From Bifidobacteriaceae bacterium (lineage in GTDB: Bacteria > Actinomycetota > Actinomycetes > Actinomycetales > WQXJ01), in assembly GCA_031272885.1 (NCBI GenBank), contig JAISSX010000036.1, positions 1 through 64,000 on the forward strand: DNA of 64,000 bases. Reading direction: 5' to 3'. Under the pieces are notes generated by a model. The model saw nothing but the letters and a program-made list of their open reading frames with translations, did not search any database and was not told the origin of the DNA. The translations under genes were made by a program, and so were the position numbers. Position 1 is the first letter of the stretch. Each line of letters begins with the position of its first letter. Positions 55,010 to 63,182 of this stretch are shown here, piece after piece.

Positions 55010-55987
55010 ATGGAACCCAGTCCTGCCTTGGCCGCCGTATCGATCGGCGAAGGCCAGCTGCGGCTGACGCCGCCCCACGGGGCGGCCCTGGCGCAGGCCC
55101 AAGAAGCCCGTCTTGAGGTGGCCGGCACCGAGGGCAACGTCATGGGCCTGCTGTCCCGGCTTGGCCTAGCCACCGGCCTGATCAGTGCCCTGCCCAACAC
55201 GGCCCTGGGGCTCAGGGTGGCCGAAGAATGGCGCCAGGCCGGTCTAGACCTCAGCCGGGTAGTGTGGCGCGACCAGGGCCGGCTAGCACTGTACTTCGTG
55301 GACGGTGGCGCCGGCCCCGTGCCCAGCCGGGTCATCTACGACCGCAAGGACTCCTGTTTTGCCAACCTGACGGTGGACGATGTCGACTGGGACTACATCG
55401 GCGCGGCCGGTTTAGTTCATCTCACCGGCATCACCGCCGCCCTGACCGACAATCTCTACGCCGTGGCCACCCGCGCCGCCGAGGTGGCACGGCAGGCCGG
55501 CCACCGCCTCAGTGTTGACGTCAACTACCGCTCGCTGCTGTGGCCCCCCGAGGTCGCGGCCGCCCGCCTGGAGCCGTTAGTGACCGGGGCCGATGTCATG
55601 TTCTGCGCCCGCCGCGACGCAGCCATCCTGTGGGGCATCGAAGGCCCCACAACCGCCGTGGCCCAGGCATTGGCCCAGCGATTCGAGGCCCGCACCGTGA
55701 TTGTCTCGGCAGGCCCTGAGCCCGTTGTGGTAGTCAGCGGCAGCCAAGAACTCAGCGCCAGGCCACCAACCCTCACCACGATGGTTGACCGCATCGGTGC
55801 AGGTGACTCGCTAATCGGGGCCATGCTGTACGGCGTGATCAAGGGTGACCTTGCCCTGGGCCTCAAACTGGCCATCGCCGCTGCCACGCTGGCCATCTCT
55901 CGCCACGGCGACCAGTTACACACGTCCCTGGACGAGTTGACCTGGCTGGCCGGCGCGCTGCAGGTGGGCGCCGACATCGTGCGCTGA
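55010..55987 (+). CDS. PfkB-family sugar kinase
   Basis: A 325-residue ribokinase/KDG-kinase-type enzyme. The C-terminal signature VDRIGAGDSLIGAML contains the catalytic base D266 and anion-hole Gly residues. The N-terminal substrate motif reads VAGTEGNV instead of GGAxxN. It lies four bases after ulaE, so it belongs to the operon. With an ABC importer delivering unphosphorylated substrate, this kinase is the best candidate to make the sugar phosphate for UlaG or UlaD; that role is inferred. Confidence 0.88.
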   Translation: MEPSPALAAVSIGEGQLRLTPPHGAALAQAQEARLEVAGTEGNVMGLLSRLGLATGLISALPNTALGLRVAEEWRQAGLDLSRVVWRDQGRLALYFVDGGAGPVPSRVIYDRKDSCFANLTVDDVDWDYIGAAGLVHLTGITAALTDNLYAVATRAAEVARQAGHRLSVDVNYRSLLWPPEVAAARLEPLVTGADVMFCARRDAAILWGIEGPTTAVAQALAQRFEARTVIVSAGPEPVVVVSGSQELSARPPTLTTMVDRIGAGDSLIGAMLYGVIKGDLALGLKLAIAAATLAISRHGDQLHTSLDELTWLAGALQVGADIVR

Positions 55988-56052
55988 ACTGCCATGCTCG
56001 GCCCGGTGGGCACCGTGCGCGGATCATCCCGGGAAGCGGGACAATTGATGGC

Positions 56053-56970
56053 GTGAAGATCGAGTATCTGGTCGAGTTCGCCGACCTGGCCGACAGCCTC
56101 AGCTACACCGAGACCGCGCGGCGACTCTGGCTGACAGAGTCGTCCCTGTCACGCCACATCAAGTCAATCGAGGAAGAACTGGGCGTGGCCCTGTTCGAGC
56201 GCACCTCCCGGCGGGTCCGCCTCAGCCCCTACGGCCAAGCCTTGGTACCCCACGCCCGGCAGATCGCCGGCCTGTGGGAGGCCTATCTGAAAGACCTGCG
56301 GGCCGCCAAGGCACGCGACACCTCAACCGTCCTCATCGCCTCGAACTACTACATCAACGACCTGGTGGCCTATTTCTGCGCCAAGAACCCGGGCATGTCG
56401 GTACGCCAGGTGCAGCGGGACGATTCAACCGCCGCCCTGTTGGCCATGCTGGACCGCGGCGAATGCCAGATCGTGGCCGTGATTGCCGACGAAGTACCGG
56501 CCGAACAGGTCGAATCCCTTGTCCTGGCGACCGACACCTACGTTGCGGTGCTACCCGCCGGGCATCCGCTGGCCGGGGCCACGGCCATCCGGCCCGAAGA
56601 TCTGGCCGGCGAGCACTTCATCTCGTTCAAGCTTGACACAGAGGGCGACCGGCAGATCAAGGCGATCTGCCGCCGGGCCAGCTTCGAACCGAACGTGATC
56701 ATGACGGCCGATGTCGGTTCGGCCGCCGCGCGGTTTGTGCGCGATGGGCTTGGGGTCACCTTCTTGCAGTCGAAAACGATCGCCAAGATGGACGTCAGCG
56801 GCGTGGCCTGCCTGCCGCTGGCCCCGCCGGTCGGGATCACGGTGCGGTTGGGCTGGAAGTTGGACACGCCCCTACCGCCGGCCGCGCAGGCCTTCCTGGC
56901 CTACGTGCGCGCCCAATTGGCCCTGGAGGCGGCCGAAACTGCCACCGCCCAAGCGACCACCACCACCTAG
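56053..56970 (+). CDS. LysR-family transcriptional regulator
   Basis: A 305-residue regulator with an N-terminal helix-turn-helix (DSLSYTETARRLWLTESSLSRHIKSIEEELG, quoted as the domain) and an effector domain (from about 90). A Thr/Ala-rich tail ends it. GTG start at 56053, with GACAAT seven bases upstream as a possible -10. It follows the kinase by 65 bases and converges on the DUF2798-like gene with a four-base overlap of ends. Confidence 0.88.
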   Translation: MKIEYLVEFADLADSLSYTETARRLWLTESSLSRHIKSIEEELGVALFERTSRRVRLSPYGQALVPHARQIAGLWEAYLKDLRAAKARDTSTVLIASNYYINDLVAYFCAKNPGMSVRQVQRDDSTAALLAMLDRGECQIVAVIADEVPAEQVESLVLATDTYVAVLPAGHPLAGATAIRPEDLAGEHFISFKLDTEGDRQIKAICRRASFEPNVIMTADVGSAAARFVRDGLGVTFLQSKTIAKMDVSGVACLPLAPPVGITVRLGWKLDTPLPPAAQAFLAYVRAQLALEAAETATAQATTTT

Positions 56971-57452
56971 CCCGCCGGCCGCACCCGCACCACCCGTTTG
57001 AAGATGCCCCTGGTCAGCGGACCCAGCACAAACACCTGCACCCCGAAGGCGAAAGCCCAGTTGACTGTCATCTTGGTCAGCCACACCGGAATGAACTCCG
57101 AAGTGAACCCCACGTACAGGAAGCACGAATAGCAACTCATCACCGGGCACATCATCATGACGGTGAAACCGGCCCGGATGACGTAGTACTCGATCCGGTT
57201 GGTCACCTGATAGCGGGCCGATAGCCGGCCGGCAAACTTCTGCACCAGGAAGAACTGCAGGGGGAACGCCAGCGGCGCCCGCAGCACAAACGCCTTCGGC
57301 CACTGCTTAAACAGCTCCCAACTCAGACCGCCGTGTTCCACCGCCTTGTTGAACAGCGCCATCACCGTCACCATCAGCAGCACACCGATGGTGGTGAAGA
57401 CCAAACGCTGGCCGGCAGTGCGCGGCGCCACCACGCCATCGGGCGGCTTCAT
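56967..57452 (-). CDS. DUF2798-like membrane protein
   Basis: A 161-residue protein with four predicted helices arranged as two related pairs (VFTTIGVLLMVTVMALFNKAVEHGG... and FTVMMMCPVMSCYSCFLYVGF...), matching DUF2798-type proteins (FFLVQKFAGRL, MTVNWAFAFGVQVFVLGPLTR). Function unknown. Its ATG overlaps the TGA of the permease remnant (ATGA), so it is now translated behind that fragment. Confidence 0.7.
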   Translation of the reverse strand: MKPPDGVVAPRTAGQRLVFTTIGVLLMVTVMALFNKAVEHGGLSWELFKQWPKAFVLRAPLAFPLQFFLVQKFAGRLSARYQVTNRIEYYVIRAGFTVMMMCPVMSCYSCFLYVGFTSEFIPVWLTKMTVNWAFAFGVQVFVLGPLTRGIFKRVVRVRPAG

Positions 57453-57664
57453 GCGATCTGCTCCAGCCGGTTGCAGGCCACCTGCTGGCCCAGTGACACT
57501 TCCTGCAGCGCCTGCGGTTCGGCGCAGGCGGCGGTGGCCGGGGATCCCAGCAAGGTACGGGCCGGGTCACCACGCATGAAGACCAGGATGGTAAGGCCGA
57601 TCAGGGCCGTGGCCAAGACGATGATGACCATGGCCAAACAGCGGTTGATCACATAGCGCGCCAT
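57449..57664 (-). pseudogene. N-terminal fragment of a DppB-type permease
   Basis: A 71-codon frame. Residues 1-40 (YVINRCLAMVIIVLATALIG, then LTILVFMRGDPARTLLG) are the first helix and PGDP-like segment of a peptide-type ABC permease, which normally runs to about 310 residues. The sequence then leaves the family. Start and ribosome site (AAGGAG) are intact. It is best explained as the stump of a deleted second importer. Confidence 0.75.
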
Positions 57665-57697
57665 GGCGGCTCCTTGGTCCGGATAGAAACAAGCAGG

Positions 57698-58768
57698 TCA
57701 GCCGGCGATGCCGTCCAGGGCCACAGGGGCATAGACAGAGGCGCCGGTGGCGGTGTCGCGGCTGAAGTGGCGAATGAAATCCCAGATCAGCGGCACGTGG
57801 TACTTGGTTTGGCCGTGCGGCAGGCCCACGCCGGTGACAAACCGCGCCACCGGCACGCCTTCCTCACCCAGAAAGTCACCGAACAACCAGGTCAGTTCCT
57901 CGAAGCGGGCCTGGAAGGTGCGGTGGAAGTCGAAGCCGAAGGCCCGCTTGGCCGGGTCACCACTGTGCTCCACCAGGGCCTGTGAGGCCTCCAAACCAAT
58001 TGGCACGAAGCCCGTCACCTTGGCGATGTGGGTCATCCAGATGTTGAAGTTGGCCAGGTGTTCCACCGCCGTCAGCGGGTAGCGGTCCCCGCCGTCCATG
58101 GTGCCGCCCACGCAGATCATCGGTACCCGGTAGGGCAGGTTCTTGGCGTAGCTGGAGGCGTCCTGATACCAGATGCCCTTGGCGAACAGGTTGCCGCCTG
58201 GGTCCGGCGAAACGGCCGCCAGCACGTCCGGATAGGCGCAGGCCAGCACCCCCGTGGCGTCGGAGCCGGCCGAATAGCCCACGGCGTAGACCCGGCTCAG
58301 GTCGACCGGATAGCCGCGCTTCAGCAGGGCATCCAGGATGCGCGGAAACTCGGACTCGACGCCATCGTTGGATGGGCCAAGGTTCCAAGGGCAGACCACG
58401 ATGAACTTCTGCTGCCCGGCCAGTTCGGGCCAGCCGTTGGTTTCGCACAGATTGATGGGTTGCAGGCCGGCGTGCGAGACGTAGACCAGGGCGTAGCGCA
58501 GCGACGAATCCAGGTCCAGCGGCGTAAAGACGGCATACTTGCCGTCGGTGTCTTGTTCGAACAGTTCCTTGCGAACGCCTTTGGCCGCCCAATAGGCCAA
58601 GACGTCGGGGTGCATTTCGTCGTCAGGATGAGCCTTGTAAATGGCCTGCATGGCGGCAAAATGGCGGCCGGCGCGGGAGGCCTCGAAGGCGGCTTGGTCG
58701 AAACCGGGGAGGGCCCAAGCGAAGGCGTCTCCGCCTTTAGGGGCGCCCTTGGGCATGTAATGAGCCAT
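57698..58768 (-). CDS. Esterase/PHB-depolymerase-like hydrolase
   Basis: A 356-residue alpha/beta hydrolase related to the esterase_phb group (polyhydroxybutyrate depolymerases, feruloyl and acetylxylan esterases). The nucleophile is in GYSAGSDATG, the His in GLPHGQT, and the FIVVCPWNLGPSNDG segment is typical. There is no signal peptide, so it is cytosolic. The first 85 residues are extra. It lies between the two halves of a decayed importer, suggesting it once acted on that importer's cargo (for example an ester), which is inference. Confidence 0.78.
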   Translation of the reverse strand: MAHYMPKGAPKGGDAFAWALPGFDQAAFEASRAGRHFAAMQAIYKAHPDDEMHPDVLAYWAAKGVRKELFEQDTDGKYAVFTPLDLDSSLRYALVYVSHAGLQPINLCETNGWPELAGQQKFIVVCPWNLGPSNDGVESEFPRILDALLKRGYPVDLSRVYAVGYSAGSDATGVLACAYPDVLAAVSPDPGGNLFAKGIWYQDASSYAKNLPYRVPMICVGGTMDGGDRYPLTAVEHLANFNIWMTHIAKVTGFVPIGLEASQALVEHSGDPAKRAFGFDFHRTFQARFEELTWLFGDFLGEEGVPVARFVTGVGLPHGQTKYHVPLIWDFIRHFSRDTATGASVYAPVALDGIAG

Positions 58769-58997
58769 GGTTCACATCTTTCTGTGCAGGGACTGCTGGA
58801 AGAGTTGGCGGACCGGTGTCCGATGTGGCGGTGGGCAGGGCGTTGGTGGTCTCGCCACCAATCGCGCTCTGAGTGCCCGCACCGGCGGAACCGGTAGAGC
58901 CGCTCTCGCCCGAGTCGTTGCCACCGCAGGCGACGAGCGTCACTGGCAGACCCAAGGCCGCCACGGCGGTGATGATCTTCCCAACATGGATACACAC
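58737..58997 (-). pseudogene. N-terminal fragment of a binding lipoprotein
   Basis: An 86-codon frame that begins with a lipoprotein signal (VGKIITAVAALGLPVTLVACGG, lipobox LVAC) and an acidic Ser/Gly linker, exactly like the start of the intact binding protein at 51489. It then ends without the binding domain and overlaps the esterase start by 32 bases. GTG 58997 was chosen as the first start before the signal. It fits the stump of a second ABC binding protein. Confidence 0.65.
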
Positions 58998-59036
58998 CTC
59001 TCTGTCTGCTCCTGAGGCTGGGCTTGAGGCAACTCT

Positions 59037-59055
59037 GCCAGGGCTTAGCCCTGGC
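59037..59055. other. Perfect hairpin upstream of the lipoprotein fragment
   Basis: GCCAGGGC-TTA-GCCCTGGC lies about 40 bases before the fragment start in its leader. It may be an operator or an RNA stem. Confidence 0.5.
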
Positions 59056-59122
59056 AACTTGCTTCCATTGTTCGAGGCATCTTCGCAGGTGAGCAAACCA
59101 CTTTGGGTCGTCATTGATGCAC

Positions 59123-59151
59123 TTTGCGCAACAATCCACCGGTTTGCGCAA
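59123..59151 (-). promoter_or_regulatory. Two TTTGCGCAA boxes 20 bases apart
   Basis: TTTGCGCAA at 59123-59131 and again at 59143-59151. TTGCGCAA is a self-complementary core of the type bound by LacI-family regulators; the 20-base spacing puts both on one DNA face. They lie upstream of the decayed importer operon and probably once controlled it. Confidence 0.55.
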
Positions 59152-59201
59152 GGAACCACATGGCTCGCGGGGCCGGGGCCTGCGGCGCGGCCGCGGTGGC
59201 C

Positions 59202-59328
59202 ACGGAATTGACCTTTCGCGCAGGAAAAGTGACCTCTCGTGAGGAAAGGGGGCGAGGGGGCAGGGCGGGGGGACAGGGCGCGAAGCAAGAGCGCCTAGAA
59301 GGGATCGGTGTCGGGGAAGGGCCAGGGC
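59202..59328. repeat. Long direct repeat R2 (right end of the ascorbate block)
   Basis: A 127-bp near-copy of R1 (43082-43213) in the same orientation, ending GGAAGGGCCAGGGC. Beyond it, 59329-59476 shows no gene. Confidence 0.92.
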
Positions 59329-59476
59329 AGGGAATAAACCGGCGCGCTCCGGCGTTGAAGCCAGGGAAGAACCAGAACAACCGGCCCCGCCCGCCGCCGT
59401 GGACCCCCCAAACGACCCCGGCGGCCCGGCCGCCAGCCAGTAGCGGCAGGGCCAACCCCCCCAAGGACTGACAGCC

Positions 59477-61405
59477 ATGCGTTCCAACCCTGTCCGCCGG
59501 GCCACCACCCGCCGGGCCACCACCCGCCGGGCCACCGCCCGCCGTGCCGTGGCCACCCTCGCCGCCATTGCCGTAGCATGCGGCATCGGCGCCCTGTGCC
59601 ACCAAGCCGAACCCACCAATGCCGCCTTTGCCGACGCGGAAGCCGCCCAGACGGAACTGGGTGCGCCGCTGCTGGATGACATTGTCCTGATCGACTCGTA
59701 CATGCCGCGCACCGTCTTGAACGTTCGCGGCGACGGCTCCAGCGCCCTGATTTGGGGCTTTCGCCACCGGGGCGTCTCCGGCCAGGGCACCCTGATTGTG
59801 GACCCGGCAGACCCAGCCAGCGAGGTCACCCTGCCGGATGGCCGCACCATCGACCTGATAGTCGGCGCCACCCACTTGTTCGACGCCTACACCCAGTATT
59901 CGCAAGCCGTGGCCGCCCTGGCCGGGGACGGCACGGTCTGGACCTGGGGCTGCAGCGCTGCGTCAGATGGCCGCCGCTGCGGGCGGGACGTGCCGGCAGG
60001 CGACAAACAATCGGGCAGCGAGGGCACCTATTCCACCCTGCCCGGCCAGGTGACCGATTTCCGGCCGGCGCTGGCGGCGGGCGAGACCATCATCGACCTG
60101 AAAACCACCCGCCAAACCTTCTTTGTGTTGACCAACCTGGGCAATCTGTATAGCTGGGGTGAATCGGCCGGCACCGGTTCGGTGGGCCAGGGTACGGCCA
60201 CCAATAACCCTTCAAGTACCAACCGCAAGAGCCCCCGCCCACGCCGCATCCTGACGGGCGTGCACTCCTTCGGCGTGGGCCCGGCCAACGCCTGGGCGGT
60301 GGTGACCTGCGGCTGGTCCGTTTCCACGTGGGTGGAAGGCACGGTCTACAACGATGCCACCACCGAGACCCAGGGCACGCCCCACGGTAACTGCACCAAC
60401 GCCACCACCGCCGATGACGTGCCACCCAGCCTGGTCTTCTGGGGCGCCAACAACGCCACACCCGACTCGTACGTGGCCTACGGGCGCTACGTGGGCGGCG
60501 GCCAGCCGGCCGGCTCGGCCGCCAGCGGCTTGGACGCCACCCCGGTCAACAGCTATTACTTCATGTCCCCGGCGGAGTTGAAATCGTCCAACCCGCTGCG
60601 CCAGGTCTTCGACACCATGTACACCAGCGCCACCACTTACGCGGTCGGCTCAGACGAAGACACGGGCGTCCGGATGGGTTCGGCCGGCAGGGTGGCCGGC
60701 AACGGTTTCCAGGCCCTGAAGGCGGACAACGGCACGTTCCAGTACATCAGCGGACATGCCTTCGGCTCCCAGTTGCTGGCGCGCGACCGCGCCGGCCAGA
60801 TGCACCTCTACACCTGGGGCTACGACGGCTTCTACGGGGCCGGCCACACCGCCAATCCACTGGTGCCAACCGAAGTCTCGCTGGGCGGCGGCGTCACGCC
60901 GGTGATGGTGCGCCACAGCCGCGACATGGTCTTCATCCTGGATTCCACCGGCTCGCTGTGGGCCTATGGCACGCGGCGCTTCTCCGATGACTTCCCGGCC
61001 ACCGACGCCAACGGCAAGCTGGTGTTCGCGGCCGCCACCGCGGCCAGCGCGGCCCCACACGACGGCGCCGCGCCCGGCTTCCAGGTGCCCACCCAGTTGG
61101 TGTCGGATGACCCGGTCAGCCCGTTCTACCCCGGCCGGGCGCATGAGATCGCCTGCAGCGATTTCACCTGCCTGGTGGAGGACACCAGCGGCCACTACTG
61201 GAATTTCGGCGGCGGCTGGACCACCTTCACCATCGCCAATTGGAGCGACACCGTGTCCGACACCACCTGGCAGATCAAGGTGAACAACCCATACCTGACG
61301 GTGCGGGACTGGTGGGACTGCCGCAACACGCTGGCCCTCGACACCTATCCAAACGGCCTGGTCTGGCTGCACCGCGACGGGCAGTTCCTGACCACCTGCC
61401 CATAA
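59477..61405 (+). CDS. Exported RCC1-repeat protein
   Basis: A 642-residue exported protein. An Arg-rich N-terminus built on a 15-bp tandem repeat (RRATT units, 59495-59539) precedes a hydrophobic stretch (about 24-45) that ends NAAFADAEAAQTELG, similar to the SipW-type AF.D.E signal of the three genes that follow. The remainder contains several RCC1/BNR-like blades (GTVWTWGCSA, GNLYSWGESA, HLYTWGYDGFYGAG, GSLWAYGTRR), i.e. a beta-propeller with Cys pairs. It is probably a surface binding protein. No catalytic motif. Confidence 0.78.
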   Translation: MRSNPVRRATTRRATTRRATARRAVATLAAIAVACGIGALCHQAEPTNAAFADAEAAQTELGAPLLDDIVLIDSYMPRTVLNVRGDGSSALIWGFRHRGVSGQGTLIVDPADPASEVTLPDGRTIDLIVGATHLFDAYTQYSQAVAALAGDGTVWTWGCSAASDGRRCGRDVPAGDKQSGSEGTYSTLPGQVTDFRPALAAGETIIDLKTTRQTFFVLTNLGNLYSWGESAGTGSVGQGTATNNPSSTNRKSPRPRRILTGVHSFGVGPANAWAVVTCGWSVSTWVEGTVYNDATTETQGTPHGNCTNATTADDVPPSLVFWGANNATPDSYVAYGRYVGGGQPAGSAASGLDATPVNSYYFMSPAELKSSNPLRQVFDTMYTSATTYAVGSDEDTGVRMGSAGRVAGNGFQALKADNGTFQYISGHAFGSQLLARDRAGQMHLYTWGYDGFYGAGHTANPLVPTEVSLGGGVTPVMVRHSRDMVFILDSTGSLWAYGTRRFSDDFPATDANGKLVFAAATAASAAPHDGAAPGFQVPTQLVSDDPVSPFYPGRAHEIACSDFTCLVEDTSGHYWNFGGGWTTFTIANWSDTVSDTTWQIKVNNPYLTVRDWWDCRNTLALDTYPNGLVWLHRDGQFLTTCP

Positions 61406-61538
61406 GCCTGGACCATCAGCGGACAGCCTCTCAGCCAAGAGCGGTTCTGCCGGCGGCGAAAAACGCCCCGGCCCGGGAACAGGGCCAGCGCAAGGCGCGT
61501 TATACCAATTCGGAACCAACCAAGGAAGGAGCTGGGCC

Positions 61539-62216
61539 GTGGCCTTTCATGCCCGTGGGGAAACCGGCATGACAACCTCGCACAGCGGCCGGCCGTGGCG
61601 CCAGTTGGCGTCGCTCGCGGCCGCCTTCGGCCTGCTCGCCGCCGGCGCGGTGACGGGACTCACCCTGGCCACCTACGTGGACGGGGAATACGGTGCTGCC
61701 GCCTACGGCGCCGGGGCCCACAACCTGCAGGTTTCCCTGGACAACGCCACCTGGCAGGAGACGGCGCTCGATGGCGTCACCTCCGACAATGTGCCGGACA
61801 CAGGGGTGTTGACGCCCCTGGACCTGGGTGGTTCGACGCGGATTGTGCCGGGCGACCCCATGACCGGCTACCAGGCGACGTACTGGGTGCGCAACGCCCC
61901 CACCTCCACCACGGCCTCCCGCATGGTTTTCGAACTGGTTGACCAGGGCGGTTCCGACGCGGCGCTGCTGGCCTCCTTGCGTTTCGACGTGGCGGTCGAT
62001 GGCGCCGGCGTGCTCACAGACCAGACGTTCAGCCAGTTGAGCGCCACCGGCACGCCCCTCTTGTTGGACCAAGCCGCCGCCCCCGGCACGGCGCACCAAA
62101 TCACCCTCAAGGCCACTATCCCGGACCAGGGCGACAGAGCCTCCAACTGGGCCCTAGCCGAACAGACCGTCCACCTCCTGTTGGCCGTCTACGGCAGCTC
62201 CGTGCCCATCACCTAG
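61539..62216 (+). CDS. SipW-type signal exported protein, paralogue 1
   Basis: A 225-residue protein. After a hydrophobic helix come the motifs ATYVDGEYG and YGAGAHNLQV, the alternate-signal pattern shared with the next two genes. A beta-rich domain of about 160 residues follows. TasA and camelysin have the same pattern (AF/TFxDxE then N-L). The GTG at 61539 follows AGGAAGGAG; an ATG at 61569 is an alternative start. Confidence 0.72.
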   Translation: MAFHARGETGMTTSHSGRPWRQLASLAAAFGLLAAGAVTGLTLATYVDGEYGAAAYGAGAHNLQVSLDNATWQETALDGVTSDNVPDTGVLTPLDLGGSTRIVPGDPMTGYQATYWVRNAPTSTTASRMVFELVDQGGSDAALLASLRFDVAVDGAGVLTDQTFSQLSATGTPLLLDQAAAPGTAHQITLKATIPDQGDRASNWALAEQTVHLLLAVYGSSVPIT

Positions 62217-62219
62217 CTG

Positions 62220-62263
62220 CTCCCCCGCAGTACCTCCCCCGCAGTACAACCCCCCGCAGTACC
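62220..62263. repeat. Short tandem CCCCCGCAGTAC repeats
   Basis: Three copies of CCCCCGCAGTAC at about 62222, 62236 and 62251, in the leader of the next gene, just before its ribosome site GAAGGAC. Confidence 0.8.
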
Positions 62264-62283
62264 CCCCCGAAGGACAAACAGCC

Positions 62284-63000
62284 ATGTACAACCCGCTTCA
62301 TGCCCGGCCGAGCGCCATCGTGCAGGAAAAGGTGGCCGCCCGGCGTTTCGCCGCTGCCACCGCCACCCTTGCGCTAGGCGCCGCCCTGGCTACCGGCATC
62401 ACCCACGCCACCTTCACCGATGGCGAGTACGGCCACACCGGCTACACGGCCGGCCGCTACAACCTGCAGATCGCCGCCGATGTCGCGCCCAACCTGGCGG
62501 ACACCGACTGGAAGGAAACGTCCCCGGACGGCCAGCCGGACAACAGCCCGGAAACCGGTGTCACCACTCCCATCAACCTGACCACCACGGGTGGTTCGGC
62601 CATGATTCCCGGCCTGGCGGACTCGCAGGCCACCACTTTGGCCTACATCAAGAACGCCTCGAACGTCGATTCAACCCTGAACCTGTCGCTGGTCGACCAA
62701 ACCACAACCACCTCCGCCAACGCGGCCGCCAAAGGCCTGCTGCGCTTCGACCTGGTGGTGGATGAACTGGAACAGGGTGAAGCGCCCATGCCGGTGTATG
62801 TGGCCTACGGCAAGGCGCTGACCGACCTGGATTCGGATGCCAAGGCGCTGCCCATCGTGGCTGCCGCCCCGCCCGGAGCGATGTACCGCATCACCCTGAC
62901 AGCCACCATGGCCAACGGCACCGACCAGGCCGCCACCAACGCCGCCCAAGGTGGCCAAGTGGACTTGTGGCTGGCGGTCAAAGGGGCCGCCACAGCCTAA
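62284..63000 (+). CDS. SipW-type signal exported protein, paralogue 2
   Basis: A 238-residue protein: basic start, hydrophobic helix (about 23-43), then ATFTDGEYG and YTAGRYNLQIAADV, clearly paralogous to its two neighbours. The motif DWKETSPD parallels WQET in paralogue 1. One tail-proximal segment AMYRITLTATM matches HQITLKATI of paralogue 1. Predicted fibre or matrix subunit. Confidence 0.75.
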   Translation: MYNPLHARPSAIVQEKVAARRFAAATATLALGAALATGITHATFTDGEYGHTGYTAGRYNLQIAADVAPNLADTDWKETSPDGQPDNSPETGVTTPINLTTTGGSAMIPGLADSQATTLAYIKNASNVDSTLNLSLVDQTTTTSANAAAKGLLRFDLVVDELEQGEAPMPVYVAYGKALTDLDSDAKALPIVAAAPPGAMYRITLTATMANGTDQAATNAAQGGQVDLWLAVKGAATA

Positions 63001-63182
63001 GCCAACAGGCACACACAAGCTCGCCCAGCCGTGGCCTTGCCGGCCTGCGCACTGGGTGAACCTGCCCGTCACCAGGGAATCCGGCCCTCTGGCGGTCAGT
63101 CGGAAACGATGACGTGACCCCGACCCCCCGGCCGCCGGCCACGGCACCGCAAGACAGCCATACCCCCTAGGAGATAACAACC

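Noticed and set aside
58737-59288. 183-codon minus-strand frame starting inside repeat R2
   Set aside because: Only the part from the GTG at 58997 has a lipoprotein signal. The upstream part is repeat sequence translated by chance; the same repeat gives a similar frame at 43142.
43082-59328. R1 and R2 as phage or ICE attachment sites
   Set aside because: No integrase, excisionase, relaxase or tRNA gene was seen between or beside them. The repeats are also much longer than usual att cores, so simple recombination is more likely.
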